NCBI GenBank assembly: GCA_007922195.1
Contig: ML682123.1
Location: 653,514 to 717,513 of the forward strand
Direction of reading: 5' to 3'
Source of the DNA: Podocnemis expansa
Lineage: Eukaryota > Chordata > Testudines > Podocnemididae
DNA: 64,000 nucleotides
Both the position numbers and the translations under genes were made by a program. The stretch's first letter is position 1. Every line of letters begins with the position of its first letter. Shown here piece by piece: positions 45,801 to 63,689 of the stretch. The notes under the pieces were generated by a model. The model was given only the letters and a program-made list of their open reading frames with translations, was not told the DNA's origin and searched no databases.

Positions 45801-47630
45801 CAGGGAAGCTGCAGCATGATCGGGGTCTCGGAGTAGGGGCAGAAGTGCAGCATGGTCAGAGAGAGCAAAGAAGCAGCAGTGTGGTAAGAGACAGCAGGGA
45901 AGCAGCGATGGTGGGGGGGGGTTGGAGGGGAAGAAGTGCAGCATGGGTGGGGAAGCTGCTGCATGTTTAGATTTTCTCACAGGCCCTAATGCAGTTTACT
46001 CCTTGTTAAAAGAAAATCATGTTTTACAAGTCCTAAGCATGACATGGAATACTAAGAAATGAAAATACAAAGGAGAAAAGTTTAAAACTGTATGTAGGTT
46101 ACTTTCAATTTTTGGCTCAACTTCCTGCTGTGAAGCATTGTATTCCACAATGAAATTTGTTAAGTCAAAACATTGTGCAATACTTAGAGATCAGCACCTG
46201 AGAGAACTTTTACATGCTGCATTGACAAGTTACTGCCCAGATTTTAAAAATCTTGCCACTAGCCTGCAGTGTTCTACATCCCACAACAGCTAAGTTTTAC
46301 TGTATAGGCCTAGTTTTCACGGTAACCTTAACTAATTATTAGAATCTGACAGTAGTAGGATCAATATTTGCCCTGTTTTTACAGTAAAATTAAAGTGCAC
46401 AATGAATTTTAAGCTTAGTAATTTTGGAGTGGGTAGAAGTATGTGGTTATATGCCTCAGTGTGGCTCTCAAAGGTTTAACGATTGACTTGTGTGGCTCTT
46501 GAGGTCCATAAGTTTGGCCACCCCTGGCATAACGACTAGTCTCAGGTACCTAGTAGCTCCATATAATTTATACTTCCAGGTACGGAGGAATTAATTTCAT
46601 TATATACCTGGTTTGCACTGTTACCCAAGTACCCCACGCCCTTTACCAGCTGTGGTAAGACTCAGGGTACCTAGTATACTCCCTCTGGCCAGATACAGTA
46701 ATTCCATCCTATCCTCATTTCCCAATCCCACCTCTCATGCTTGGCTCAGCCCTGTTGTCCCCCAGCACAGAGGGCTGCCTCCTCCCCACAGCTCCCTCTG
46801 GTGCAGGGCTCAGGGAGCCCACTGATCCTTGACCCACCCAGGCCCCAATACCTGGTGGTTCCAAATCCTCTCTTCCTCCTCCTTCTTCAGCCCCTGGAGC
46901 TGAGAGAGGCTGGACTCCAGCTGGGCTTTGGCTGAGGCCCACTCTTCCTACCGGGAAAGGAATAGGCTAGAGTTGAGGGCAGGGGATCACAGGTAAGCGC
47001 TTTCTGCTCTAACCCAGTAGACCCTACTCCCCTCTTACAGCAGGGCTAAAAACCAGGAATCCTGATTTTCAGCTCCTGCATCTCCCCCACTCTAACCACT
47101 AGCTCCCACTCCCTGCCAGAGTCAGGATAAAAGCAGGAGTTCTGGCTCCGGGCTCACCCCTGCCCCAATCACTAGGTCCCACTCCTCTCCCAAAGCTAGG
47201 GGTAGAATCCAGGAGTCCTGGCTCCCAGACTTACCCGATACTTCCTGGTGGCCTGGCAGTTCTGGTGTGTGGCTGGTTCCCTGGAGAGTTCACAGGTGAG
47301 TGAGCCACCCTCCACTCTCCAGGGTTTGCTGTGCTCCTGGCATCTGCTCCCTGGGGATGTCTCCTCCTTTGTTCCAACTGGACTCAGCCCCCTGGCCTGG
47401 TTGATCAGCTTTCCAAGCAACCTGCAGGGGGCATATCTCCGGTCCGGGCAGGGCTCCCGGCATTCAGGGCAGGCAGGGAAGAGGCCAGCGGTGCCCCATG
47501 CCCTCTCGATGCAGCCCTGGCAGTAGAGATGGCCACAAGGGAGGGTGATGGGGTCTTTCAGCCAGTCCAGGCACACGGGGCAGGAGAATTCTTCAGAGAG
47601 AGATCCAAACAGTGGGGAAGAAGAGGCCAT
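42832..47630 (-). CDS. TRIM-family E3 ubiquitin ligase (RING, coiled coil, B30.2/SPRY)
   Basis: Six exons join in frame on the minus strand: 47630-47235, 46947-46852 (96 nt), 44277-44044, 43820-43798 (23 nt), 43677-43553 and 43370-42832. The 96-nt and 23-nt exons are hallmarks of the TRIM/RFP gene plan. The product is about 470 residues, normal for the family. The RING has C17, C20, C32, H34, C37, C40, C54 and C57. The B-box is degenerate: C97, H100 and C113 remain, but the later Cys/His ligands are largely missing. Exons 2-3 encode a Gln/Glu-rich coiled coil. B30.2 has DFPRVTLDP, the WEVEVG motif and LDYEGGQVSFYDA. Expected role: cytoplasmic ubiquitin ligase with a B30.2 recognition surface, as in TRIM7/TRIM27/TRIM39-like proteins; which of these is its ortholog cannot be told here. 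Confidence 0.9.
44340..45570. repeat. 76-bp-type minisatellite in TRIM intron 2
   Basis: Repeats of 'ctaatactcccatgtaccta', 'ctgtctgtgtatagcaaata' and 'ctcccaggtactcaggtacc' in order, period about 75-80 bases built from two similar halves. The array resumes at 46527-46600 after a hAT insertion. Confidence 0.75.
45571..46526. mobile_element. 956-bp non-autonomous hAT element
   Basis: Termini caggcgtggccaaact and agtttggccacccctg. The left half contains an internal short tandem repeat of 'ggatggcagggaagcggcgg' type (about 45650-45930). The right half matches 31644-32066 in reverse. Flanking 8-mers gtatatag and gcataacg agree only in part. Confidence 0.75.
47000..47220 (-). repeat. MIR-like SINE heads in TRIM intron 1
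   Basis: Three minus-strand copies of 'gccaggattcctggttttta' type with agtggttagagtg, period near 75 bases. Confidence 0.5.
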
Positions 47631-47894
47631 GGTGGGCTGGCCCTGCGTCCCAGGCCCCCTGCACTAACCACTAGCTCCCTCTCCCCTCCTGGAGCTGAGC
47701 AGAAAACCTGGGAGTTGTGCTGTGTGGGTGCTCTGCAGGGAAAGATGTGACAGGCTGCAGGCTACCTTTGCTCTACCCACCGCAACTTTATCATTGGCAG
47801 GGTGTGTGCACGAGATTGCTGCTAAACACACCCAGCCAGAGGGAGATGCTGAGATTCCTAGCACAGAGGCTAAGAGCCAGCATCACATACACCT

Positions 47895-48030
47895 GCCAGC
47901 AAAACAAACAGGGAGTCCTGGGACACTCTTAAAGACTAGCAAAAGACAAATACATTTGTTAGTCTTTAAGGGCGACAGGACTCCTTGGGTTTTTTTGCTG
48001 AACTAGACTAATACGGCTGCCCCTTTGGGA
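47895..48030. repeat. Compact fold-back copy of the long-inverted-repeat family
   Basis: ggagtcctgggacactctta then aagactagcaaa is answered by tttgttagtctttaagggcg then acaggactccttgg. The right terminus is ctgaactagactaatacggc followed by tgcccctttggga. Confidence 0.6.
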
Positions 48031-48263
48031 CCTGCCGTGTACACACCAGCCAGTGGCTCTTTCTTTCTCACACACACACCCAGAGTCACACAAGCGGGCT
48101 GGCACTGTCCACACCCCACTCTCTGGTGCTCAGCCCAGCCGGGCTGGTCCAGTTGTGTTTACCCAACACCGCAAACACTAGGGGTGACACTTCCCAGCAC
48201 CTTGGGGTGTCGGTTTCATGGTCACCCTCCTTCCCCCCACTCACAGCTGTGCTAGGAGCTGCA

Positions 48264-48375
48264 AATAGTGCAGTGGCTGGCACCTTTGCTTAATATGCAG
48301 CAAGTCCTGGGTTCAAGCCCCAGGGGGTTGGACTTGATGATCTCACGAGGTCCCTTCCAGCCCTAGGATTTGATT
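48264..48375 (+). repeat. tRNA-derived SINE with CR1-type tail
   Basis: The head is 'gtggctggcacctttgctta' with B-box ggttcaagccc, followed by ggggttggacttgatgatct and the CR1 end 'aggtcccttccagccctagg'. Same family as 6384-6495. Not a functional tRNA gene: the CR1 tail and poor cloverleaf exclude it. Confidence 0.65.
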
Positions 48376-48399
48376 GATCCCTTCTCCCCCCCCCAGCTG

Positions 48400-49090
48400 T
48401 TCTTCCAGCCACTGGCCCTTTAACTTTCTCAGCCATAAACGCTGCGGGCCCTTTAAATCCTCCCCTCCCCCCGCGGCGGTTGCGCTTTGATTGAAAAGCT
48501 TTAAAGGGAAGTGATTTTTGAGAGGTTCGCTTTTCTCTCTCTGATTGGCTGGTTTTCAATATCTCCTTCTCTCGATTGGTCAATCCCTCAGAGAGGGCGG
48601 GATTTAGAGAAAAAAAGCTACCCGCCTTTCCCGACTGGCTGTGAGCTGCACACACACTCTCTGTGATTGGTCACTCTCTAGGAGGAGGTGTGAAATAAGA
48701 CAAGTTCCCGCTGTTGCCATGGCGAGGGAGGGGCCCGTCGGCCTCTTATTGGCTGCGCTCTCCATCGGCTAACCTCTGATTGGCCAAAACTTTCTAGCGG
48801 GCGGGAATCGGCGGTACAAACCGCCTCCCTCATGCGGGCTCCGCCCTCTCCCTGTCGCTTTGGTCAGCGCTCTGGCCGCCGATTGGCCCATCCCAGAAGG
48901 AGGGGGCGGGATTTGGGCCTGTCAAGCTCCTGCGCTCTTTGGCCGGCCACGCCCCTTCCTTCGCTGCGATTGGCGGGCGGAGCCGGGCGGGCGCCAGCGG
49001 CGACATCCGGGCACTCGGAGAAGGGGCAGGGTGCGGCGGACCCGAGAGGGACCCAGCGAAGGGCTGGGGGCCGGGCGCGAGCCGGGGACG
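48400..49090 (+). promoter_or_regulatory. MAPK7 CpG-island promoter with inverted CCAAT-box array and non-coding exon 1
   Basis: Seven attgg words (inverted CCAAT, the NF-Y site) lie at about 48543, 48574, 48664, 48749, 48778, 48883 and 48969, several inside gattggc/gattggt contexts. CpG density rises to 49100. A probable non-coding exon 1 ends at 49090 with donor g|gtgagg and joins the acceptor ctcggcag at 49598. No TATA box is seen. Confidence 0.65.
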
Positions 49091-49419
49091 GTGAGGTAGA
49101 ACGCGGGGCCCGCCTCGTGAGACCACGCCCCCTTGCCCTCGGCCCCTCCCCCTGGGCCACCCGCCCTCTGCCCGCTGTGGAGTCCCCGCCCCCTGAGGAG
49201 GCTCCGCCCCTGGAACCCCTTGCCCTCCCCCAGCCGGCCAGACCCCGCCTCCCCTGCCTAGCCCCGCCCCGAGACTCCCTCCCCCCATGGTGGTGATAGG
49301 CCACGCCCCTCCGTGCCTAGCCCCGCCCCCTGGACCCCCTCAGCCACTCCCACTCCTTGCCTCCTGCCCTTAGAGCCATGCCCCTCCCCATGGGGGAGAT
49401 AGGCCCCGCCTCCCTGTGA

Positions 49420-56707
<7,288 letters not shown>

Positions 56708-57590
56708 GGCTGAGATTCCAGCTCTGGGCCAGGACCAGCATCTCTCTTCTCCTCCCCCTGGGGTTAGGACTGACTGCGCGTCATGCCTCGACAGGCCAAG
56801 CAAGAAGCAGACACCTTCTCCCTAAATGCTTGGGTCCATTGCTGGTTTGCCAATCAGATCGCATGCTAGGCAGGTTTGAGGATGGCTCTACATGTGGAGG
56901 GGCAGCTCTGCTGTGAGGAAGGAGGCTCAGCAGGGCGTGTTGTCCTCAGCACTATCCCAAAGCATGGCTAGAGGGCACTGTGGTGCAGGAAGGGTGTGGC
57001 CCTGGATATGACTCAACCATCCCTGAATCTTATGCCTTTGTGGGTCTTGCCTGGGGAATCCCCACCTGTGGTGGAATAAGCCAATGTTGCCTAGGCCTTG
57101 GTTTGATCCCATTCCATGGCCTCATGGATTTAGCCTGGGCTTGATCCCTGGGATGTGAATCATTACCCTCTTATGTGTCAGTCCAGCTGCCTCCTGCCAT
57201 TTCTCTTCTCCTTCCTCCTACCTCTCTCCCTCCTCTAGATCTGACTTCTCATCTCCTTGTCTGCTACACATCATGCTGTCCTCACTGATTTAGGCACTTA
57301 TGATCCAGCTCCTGAAAGCTAGTTAGATACCTAACTCTGAACAGGATCTAGGTCATTAGGAGCACAAATGTTGCCAGAAATCAACAGGGTTTAGGACCCT
57401 GATGGCCTGGATTACTGTGTGATCCAGGTGCCTAAACCCTTTAGGCAATCTGGGTGGTATAATCAACACGAGTTTCTGATCCTCATCTCTCCCTGCCCAC
57501 TAGCTCTCTGTAATTTACCTGTGTCATCCCATCCTGTTTAGTCTAATCCACATTGGCCTGTCGACTCTCTCAATCTTCTAAGTCTTTATT
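56708..57590. other. MAPK7 3' flank
   Basis: 3' untranslated sequence and flank. No aataaa or attaaa was noted soon after the stop codon, so the transcript end is not placed. Confidence 0.4.
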
Positions 57591-58180
57591 CTGATCCCAC
57601 AGAAGCAGAGCAGTGTGGAGCTGGACTTGACCAAGTGCAACCCCCTGTGCCGAGGCAGGACCAAATATAACCCTAAATCATCCCTATATAACCCAAAATT
57701 ATCCCTGACAGGTTTGTCTGACCTGTTGTTAAAAACCTCCAGTGACGGGGATTCTAGAGGTCCATTGGGAAGCCTAGTCAAGAGCTAATCAACCTTTACA
57801 TTTAGAAAGTATTTCCCGATATCTAACCTAAATTTCCTGGCTGCAGTTCAAACCGGTTACATCTTGTCTTGCCTTCAGTAGATACGGGGAACAATGGAAC
57901 ACTTCCTTCTGTGTAACAGCCCTTAATATAGTTGATGACTGTTATTGGGTCTCTCCTCAGTTTTCTTTCTCAGGACTAAACAAGCTCTATTTTTTTTTAA
58001 CCTTTCTTCATAGGTCAGTTTTCTAGACCTTTGATCATTTTTGTTTCTCTGTTCTGGAGTCTCTCCAGTTTGCCCACATCTTTCCTAAAGTGGTGCCCTG
58101 AACTGGACTCTTATCCAGCTGAGGTCTTACTATTGCTGAACAGAGTGGACAATTACCTCTTGCATCTTATGGAAGATGCT
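57590..58180 (-). mobile_element. CR1 LINE fragment, minus orientation
   Basis: 'ttaaaaacctccagtgacgg', 'tttcctggctgcagttcaaa' and 'ctggagtctctccagtttgc' are typical reverse-complement CR1 phrases. Confidence 0.7.
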
Positions 58181-58186
58181 CTAGAT

Positions 58187-59334
58187 CAGTGGTTCCCAGC
58201 CTTTTCTCTGCCATGGCAAACCTTGATACCTTCAAATTTTTTGAGGCACACCACTATTAAAAACTCATGAATATTCAAATTAACTTAAATTAGTTATGAA
58301 TATTCATGAACCATGGCACTGTTTCAGAAATGCTGCTATGTGGAGTAGTAGGGATAGCAGAGCAGGGGTGGCAAAACACAGGGGGTCAGGAGTCATATGC
58401 AGTGGCAGGAGTGAGTGTGGGGAACAGAGCAGGGCAGAGGTGGCAGAAGAGGACAAGGGCAGCCATGTGGGGAACAGCACAAGGATGGCAAGAGAGGAGA
58501 GAGGAAGAGAGAACAAAAGTGGCTTTGTGGAGGTGCAGGGGGAACCTGGGGAGTGGGAAGGTAGGGCAGGGCAGCATGGCGCAGCACCCACTTCCCCCTT
58601 CTCCACAGTGGTTCCCTGCCACCCAGGGCAAATCCTCACCCCACTGCTGCTCCCTCCCACCCCAGTGGATCCCGTCCTCCCCTCCCCCAGCCCCCTGCTG
58701 GCTGTGATGGACCCTCCTGTCACTGCAGGGGCCAGAACCAGGCCTCCAGCCCCCAGCTACACCCCCATGCACACAGCCACCCCACCGTCCTGCTACGCAC
58801 CCCCCAACCAACCACCCCACAGCCCCAGCTACACACCCTCTGCTACACATCCACTCGCACCCACCTCTGCTACACACACACACTTGCCCCACACAACCCC
58901 CAGGAGTGCCCCCCCCCCCCCCCCGCCATTAGCCGGGCTGTTTGCAGGCTGGCTGATCCGCTGGGAGCTGTTCTGCCCTGCAGCGGGGAGATTCACACAC
59001 TCCCGGCCTCCCACAGCTCTCTGCTGGCTGGGTTAAGGTGGAGCCATTGGAATTCTGTGTTCCAGCTGCTCCTGCTATTTTTAGGAGGACCCCTGGAACT
59101 CCGGGTTCCGGTGCCTTCCTCTATTTTTAGGAGGTCCGGAAGGCTGCCTGCCTGAAAATAGGGTCCTGTTACTGTGTTCCTGTGCCTTCCCCATTACTTT
59201 AACCCCTGCCTTTTTCCCAGCCCTGCACAGTCCACGTGGCTGGGCTGAGCAGGGAAGGAACTTTAATCTCAGCTCTCAGGGATGCTCGTGGCACGCTTTG
59301 GGTGTGTGCCGTGGTGCACAGTTGGGAACCACTG
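58187..59334. mobile_element. 1.15-kb non-autonomous hAT element, copy 2
   Basis: Termini cagtggttcccagccttttc and agttgggaaccactg. Perfect 8-bp duplication ctctagat (58179-58186, 59335-59342). Collinear with 29236-30407. It is inserted in a CR1 fragment. Confidence 0.9.
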
Positions 59335-59349
59335 CTCTAGATAATATAC

Positions 59350-60470
59350 TCTGAATGACATTAGCTTTTTTTGCAACTTTTATTAAGAACCAAGCACCTT
59401 CTTTTCAACCACAAGAAGGCAAGTGTGGTAAAACCAAAACATTTTGCAAATTTGTGGTCGGTTTTGGGGGGCAGGGGGGACCTGAAAAAATTTGACATCC
59501 CAGAACTTGATTTTTTTCCAATCCAAATTTAATATAATTTTTTAAAACATGGAAACTGCAAAGTGATATCAGCTTTTGTTTTGTTCCCTGAAGTTTTGAT
59601 TTGTCTGATTGAAGTGACTGTTCATCCAGTAATTTACTGCAATTTAATTTTTAAAATAGGAAAAATATAAAAAAGTTTCAACATGTTTAGTCCATGTGAA
59701 AATATTTTTTATTTTGATTTATCAGAAATTTTAAAAATGTCATTTTCTTTTTGACCCCAAAAAATTTTGTTTCAAAGAACTGAAAACTCCATTATTTGTC
59801 CAAATGTAACTCCACTACTTTTAATCTGGTCTGTACTCTATAAGTAATTTAATTCCATTCCCCTTTTTATTTAGTTAATCTAATTCTCATCCTCATTTTT
59901 TTACCTCTCTAATGTAATCCTGACTCTCTGTCTTGTGTAATATCTCTTCTCCTCTTTATCTAATCCTTTGAAGCAGCTCAGAAGACTTTTGTCAAAACAA
60001 CTGTTTTTCTGTTTTTTAGAAAAAGCAGCCATTTTGACAACACTGATTTTTTTTTTTTTTGGTATCTTATCATTTCAATTCAATTTGATTTACAATAGAT
60101 TTTTTTTTAAATGTGAAAATATCTAAAGTTTCAATATTTTGTTTGGAAATGGCTTTTCATTTTGATATTTATTTTGTACCAATGACAAAAAAGAAAATCC
60201 TAACGTATGTATCAAAATGAAACATTTGGATCCAAAATAAACTCCCTCCCCTACCCCTGAATTTCATTCTGCAAAGAACCTTGCGATTTTGGGGCAAGGA
60301 AAAAAAAATCACATGCTTTTCCAGGGAACAGAAAATCCATTTTTTCCATCAGCTGTCCTAATTCCCAGTCAGCATCTAATCTAATCTAATCTAATCCTCA
60401 ATCTCTTTAATTTTCCTGTTTTATCCAGTCCCACAGAAATCTAAGTCCTAGTTTTCTCAAATTCACCAGG
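59350..60470. other. AT-rich intergenic sequence
   Basis: Rich in aaaatttt, gaaactt and tttttttt words like 17700-19130. A small taatc pentamer run (60377-60396) is present. No gene. Confidence 0.4.
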
Positions 60471-60819
60471 CAAATCAGTGGTGGAACAGAAAATCAGGAG
60501 TCCAGAGGCCTAACAGGTGCATTAGCAAGTTGACTCCCTCACCTTCTCATACTGACCCATCCCCTAAGAGTCATAGTTTCTGTGGATGAGGCCCTGCTGC
60601 TAGTTTTGACTGATCTGCTCTGTTCATCTCTTTTCCTGTGCTGCTGGGGCAGCAAGGTGATGGAAGTAAAGTTGTGTTGTGTCTGAGGATTAGTGAAACT
60701 GGGTCAGCTTTTCCCATGGGCTTCCCCAGCCTTCTCTTTGGAGATCTGGAAATCTGGCATGAGGGGCAGCTCTACCTCTAAAATACCTATACAGATCCTT
60801 CAGCTGGTGTCTTTCTCTC

Positions 60820-61200
60820 TGCCCTTTGGGATCTACAAGGGCCTTTGCAGCCAAAGTGCTATGATGACAAGATGGGAAATTGGCCTCTTTAACTGGGCAG
60901 AGGGTTAGGAAATTGGAATTCTCATAAGGCCTTTTTGCAGCTGAAACACTGTGGTTTGTGGGATGGGAATATGGGCTCATACAAGGATTTTGGTAGCCCA
61001 GGTGCTGTGATTAGAAAAATGGGAACTGAGATCCTGTGAGGTCTTGTACAGCTGGGACTCTGTGGTTAGGAGGATGGGAATGAGGGGGTAAATTGGATTC
61101 CATAAGACCTTTTACAGCCAAAATACTGTGGCTAGAGAAAAGGGCAGCTAGCCTCTGAAATAGGTTTGCTGCAGCCCAAATCCCAATCAGGTGCTCTATG
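60820..61200. repeat. Degenerate ~75-bp minisatellite
   Basis: Five loose units with the order 'ggcctttgcagccaaagtgc', 'tgtggttagaaggatgggaa', 'ttggcctc': seen at about 60838, 60930, 60990, 61050 and 61110. Confidence 0.5.
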
Positions 61201-61675
61201 AAACAGACGAGGAGTATTTCTGCAGGAGTTTTGCAAGCACACATCCGGAGTGCTTTAGCCCAGGAATTTTGTTCTTAACCCAAGCCTAAGTTCATCAGAG
61301 CCAGGTGTATATTTGTGTGTTTTGTGTATTTTATTATAACACTTTTGGCATTTAAACTTTCCATAAATGATTCTAAAAAAACCCAGAAGCATGGTGTCTC
61401 ACTTGTGGCAGGGAGGAGTTGTGTGTAGTTTTCAGATTATGTTAGCACCTCAGCACTGCAGGGTGCTGTAAGGACTTAGGGCTTTCGGGGAGGGACTGTC
61501 CCCCCAGGAGGTAAGATAGACAAAAGCAGGATCCTTCTATTTGACAGCTGGGGAAACAAGTTTGGGGAAACAAAGTGACCCACTAAGGTCACATAGAAAA
61601 TGTGCTGTAGAACTGGAGCTTGAGCCCAGGCATTCTGGCACTTACCACCCCTCTACAGATGACTAGACCACTTTC

Positions 61676-61735
61676 TAAAGGGGTAGGTATGTTAGTCTAG
61701 CTTGGTAAAACAAACAAGGAGTCTTGTGGCACTTC
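61676..61735. repeat. End of the long-inverted-repeat family
   Basis: 'ctaaaggggtaggtatgtta', 'gtctagcttggtaaaacaaa' and 'caaggagtcttgtggcactt' are left-end landmarks, cut off by the next element. Confidence 0.55.
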
Positions 61736-61774
61736 ACTAGACCACTGGTTCCCAGCCTTCTCCGTAATATAACA

Positions 61775-61981
61775 CAGTGTTTTCCAACCAGTATGCCATG
61801 GCAGACTGGTGTGCCCTCAGATCTGAGCCTGTGTGCCACAGAATTTTTTGAAAAACTACTCAGACTGCTGGATTGGCTCCTGAATATTCATGAGTTCAGT
61901 TGGAGACTATCTGGTGGTGTGCCTCAAAATAATTAAAGGTATCAAGGTGTGCCCTGACAGAGAAAAGGGTGGGAACCACTG
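61775..61981. mobile_element. Nested 207-bp hAT element
   Basis: Begins cagtgttttccaacc and ends gggtgggaaccactg. Flanks atataaca and atatagca match at seven of eight. Contains the same 'tcaaggtgtgcc' phrase, inverted, as the 29236 and 58187 family. Confidence 0.8.
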
Positions 61982-62096
61982 ATATAGCACACGTCAGTGA
62001 AACAATTACACGGCACACTCACTTTTTTCAGCTAATTGATTTGTCATAAAGGTGACATTTATTTACATCTATTATGGTTATGGTCTTACTAGACAA

Positions 62097-62430
62097 GTTC
62101 CAAAGGAGCAGCCGTGTTAGTCTAGTAAAGCAAAAAAAAAAAAAAAAAAAAAAAGCAAGGAGTCTTGTGGCATTTAAAGACTAACAGATTTATTTATTGC
62201 ATGAGCTTTTGTGGGAGAATATCCCACCTTGTCAGACACTTTGAAGAGGGAGAACTTACAGAACTGGGTGAAAATAAATGCAGGGGAGTGTAAGACATGG
62301 GATCATACCGCAACAGCAAATCAGAGCATTTGTAGGTATTCAAACTCTAGGAAACAACACACAGGGAGGGTGAAGTCATTCTAACAGGTAATTTGACTTC
62401 ACCCTCCCTCTATGTAGCGTCCATTAGTGT
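62097..62430. mobile_element. Long-inverted-repeat element nested in a hAT
   Basis: Left arm 'agcagccgtgttagtctagt', poly-A at 62132-62154, 'gcatgagcttttgtgggaga'. The right arm is truncated; 'aggtaatttgacttcaccct' marks its internal edge. Confidence 0.6.
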
Positions 62431-62862
62431 TTCGAATCCACCAGAAACAAAATATACGTCATCTCAATTTTGCCCTTTGGCCACCTGTGTTTAGAATGCT
62501 CATGTTTTAGAATCAAAAGACTGACACTTTTAATTTGATGATTAATTTTCACGAGTCATAATTTTGATTGGGTAGAATATTGTTTAAGATGAAACAATGT
62601 TTGTTTTACACTGATTTTTCATAACCTTTTGTACCAATTTTCACAGCACACTTGGAGCATTCTCATGGCACACTGCTTGAACTACACTTTGCTCCCCTCC
62701 CAAAGCTAGGCAGAGAATCAAGGACTCCTGGTTCCCTAGACTGAGCCCTGTAGTACTTCTTAAGTATATGGGCTACACAGGGAATGAGGCTTGGGCACAA
62801 GGTCGCAGCACTTGGCCTGAGGCAAGTTGAGAGGATGGGCTGGGGGAGCCAAGTGTGTAGGT

Positions 62863-63047
62863 CAGTGGTTTTCACACTCTTTTTCTTGGGACTCTTGAAA
62901 AAAACCATTTATGCTCGCAACCCAACAGTTACATCTTTGAGCAATGCATTCCAGTTTTTTGGTGGTGGCAGCAGGGGGTGCCATGACCCAGTACCTGAGT
63001 GTCTGCAAGCCGGTACTGGGTCCTGACCTGTGGTTTGAAACCCACTG
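62863..63047. mobile_element. Charlie-like hAT element
   Basis: Begins cagtggttttcacactcttt and ends ggtttgaaacccactg. The flanking 8-mers agree at five of eight. Confidence 0.6.
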
Positions 63048-63689
63048 TTCTAGGAAATACACCGAGTGCTAGATTCCCCAAGGACAGTGGAATAATCAGT
63101 TCCTTAGGTGAATCCTAGTGACAAAGGGAGCTGGGAAAACTAGCCAAAAGTGGTTTAAACACCGTCTTTTGCACAGCTGCCTCCAGTTAGCTGCAGCGGG
63201 CTCCAGCACAGAGGTGGCTGCCTCTCAGCACCAGGTGAGCCATGTGTGTCGCTGTGTGGCTGTTTCCCAGCTTCCCTGCCTCAGAGGTGGCTGTGTGTCA
63301 GCTCCGGGCCAGCTGGTCTGATAAGGTGTTAGCATCAGTTGTTACCAACTGGCCCCACTCCAGAGATGGCTGCATTTTAGTCTTTGGTGAGCTTAGCATT
63401 CAGAATACAGTGAATGCCCCACTGTTCCACGTGAGGTTCAAGTACATAATCAGAGACAATCTGTGTTCCCAAGGATTGAGATAAGTGCAGCTACAGGGGG
63501 TACAGCACCCACCTCCACACCCCACTCTGCTTTTTCCTGACTGAGTCACTGCTGTTGCAGCATGAGGGTCAAGTCAGGGGCAAGTAAGCTGCAACAGTTG
63601 AGCTCACTCACTCTGGAGGCCAGCGAGATGAGGTCATGCTGGAGACCTCCCTTTCTATGAGACAGCAGTGACAGTGCTAGAACCACCAC

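Larger units (their letters stand above)
61743..62682. mobile_element. hAT element of the 9744-10215 family, broken by two insertions
   Basis: Its segments (about 61743-61774, 61982-62096, 62430-62682) match the order of 9744-10215, for example 'ggccacctgtgtttagaatg' and 'gaaacaatgtttgttttaca'. A second hAT (61775-61981) and a long-inverted-repeat element (62097-62430) lie inside it. Confidence 0.7.

Noticed and set aside
48264..48375. Possible tRNA gene
   Set aside because: A- and B-box-like words are present, but the sequence runs into a CR1-type tail and does not fold as a complete tRNA; it is a SINE.
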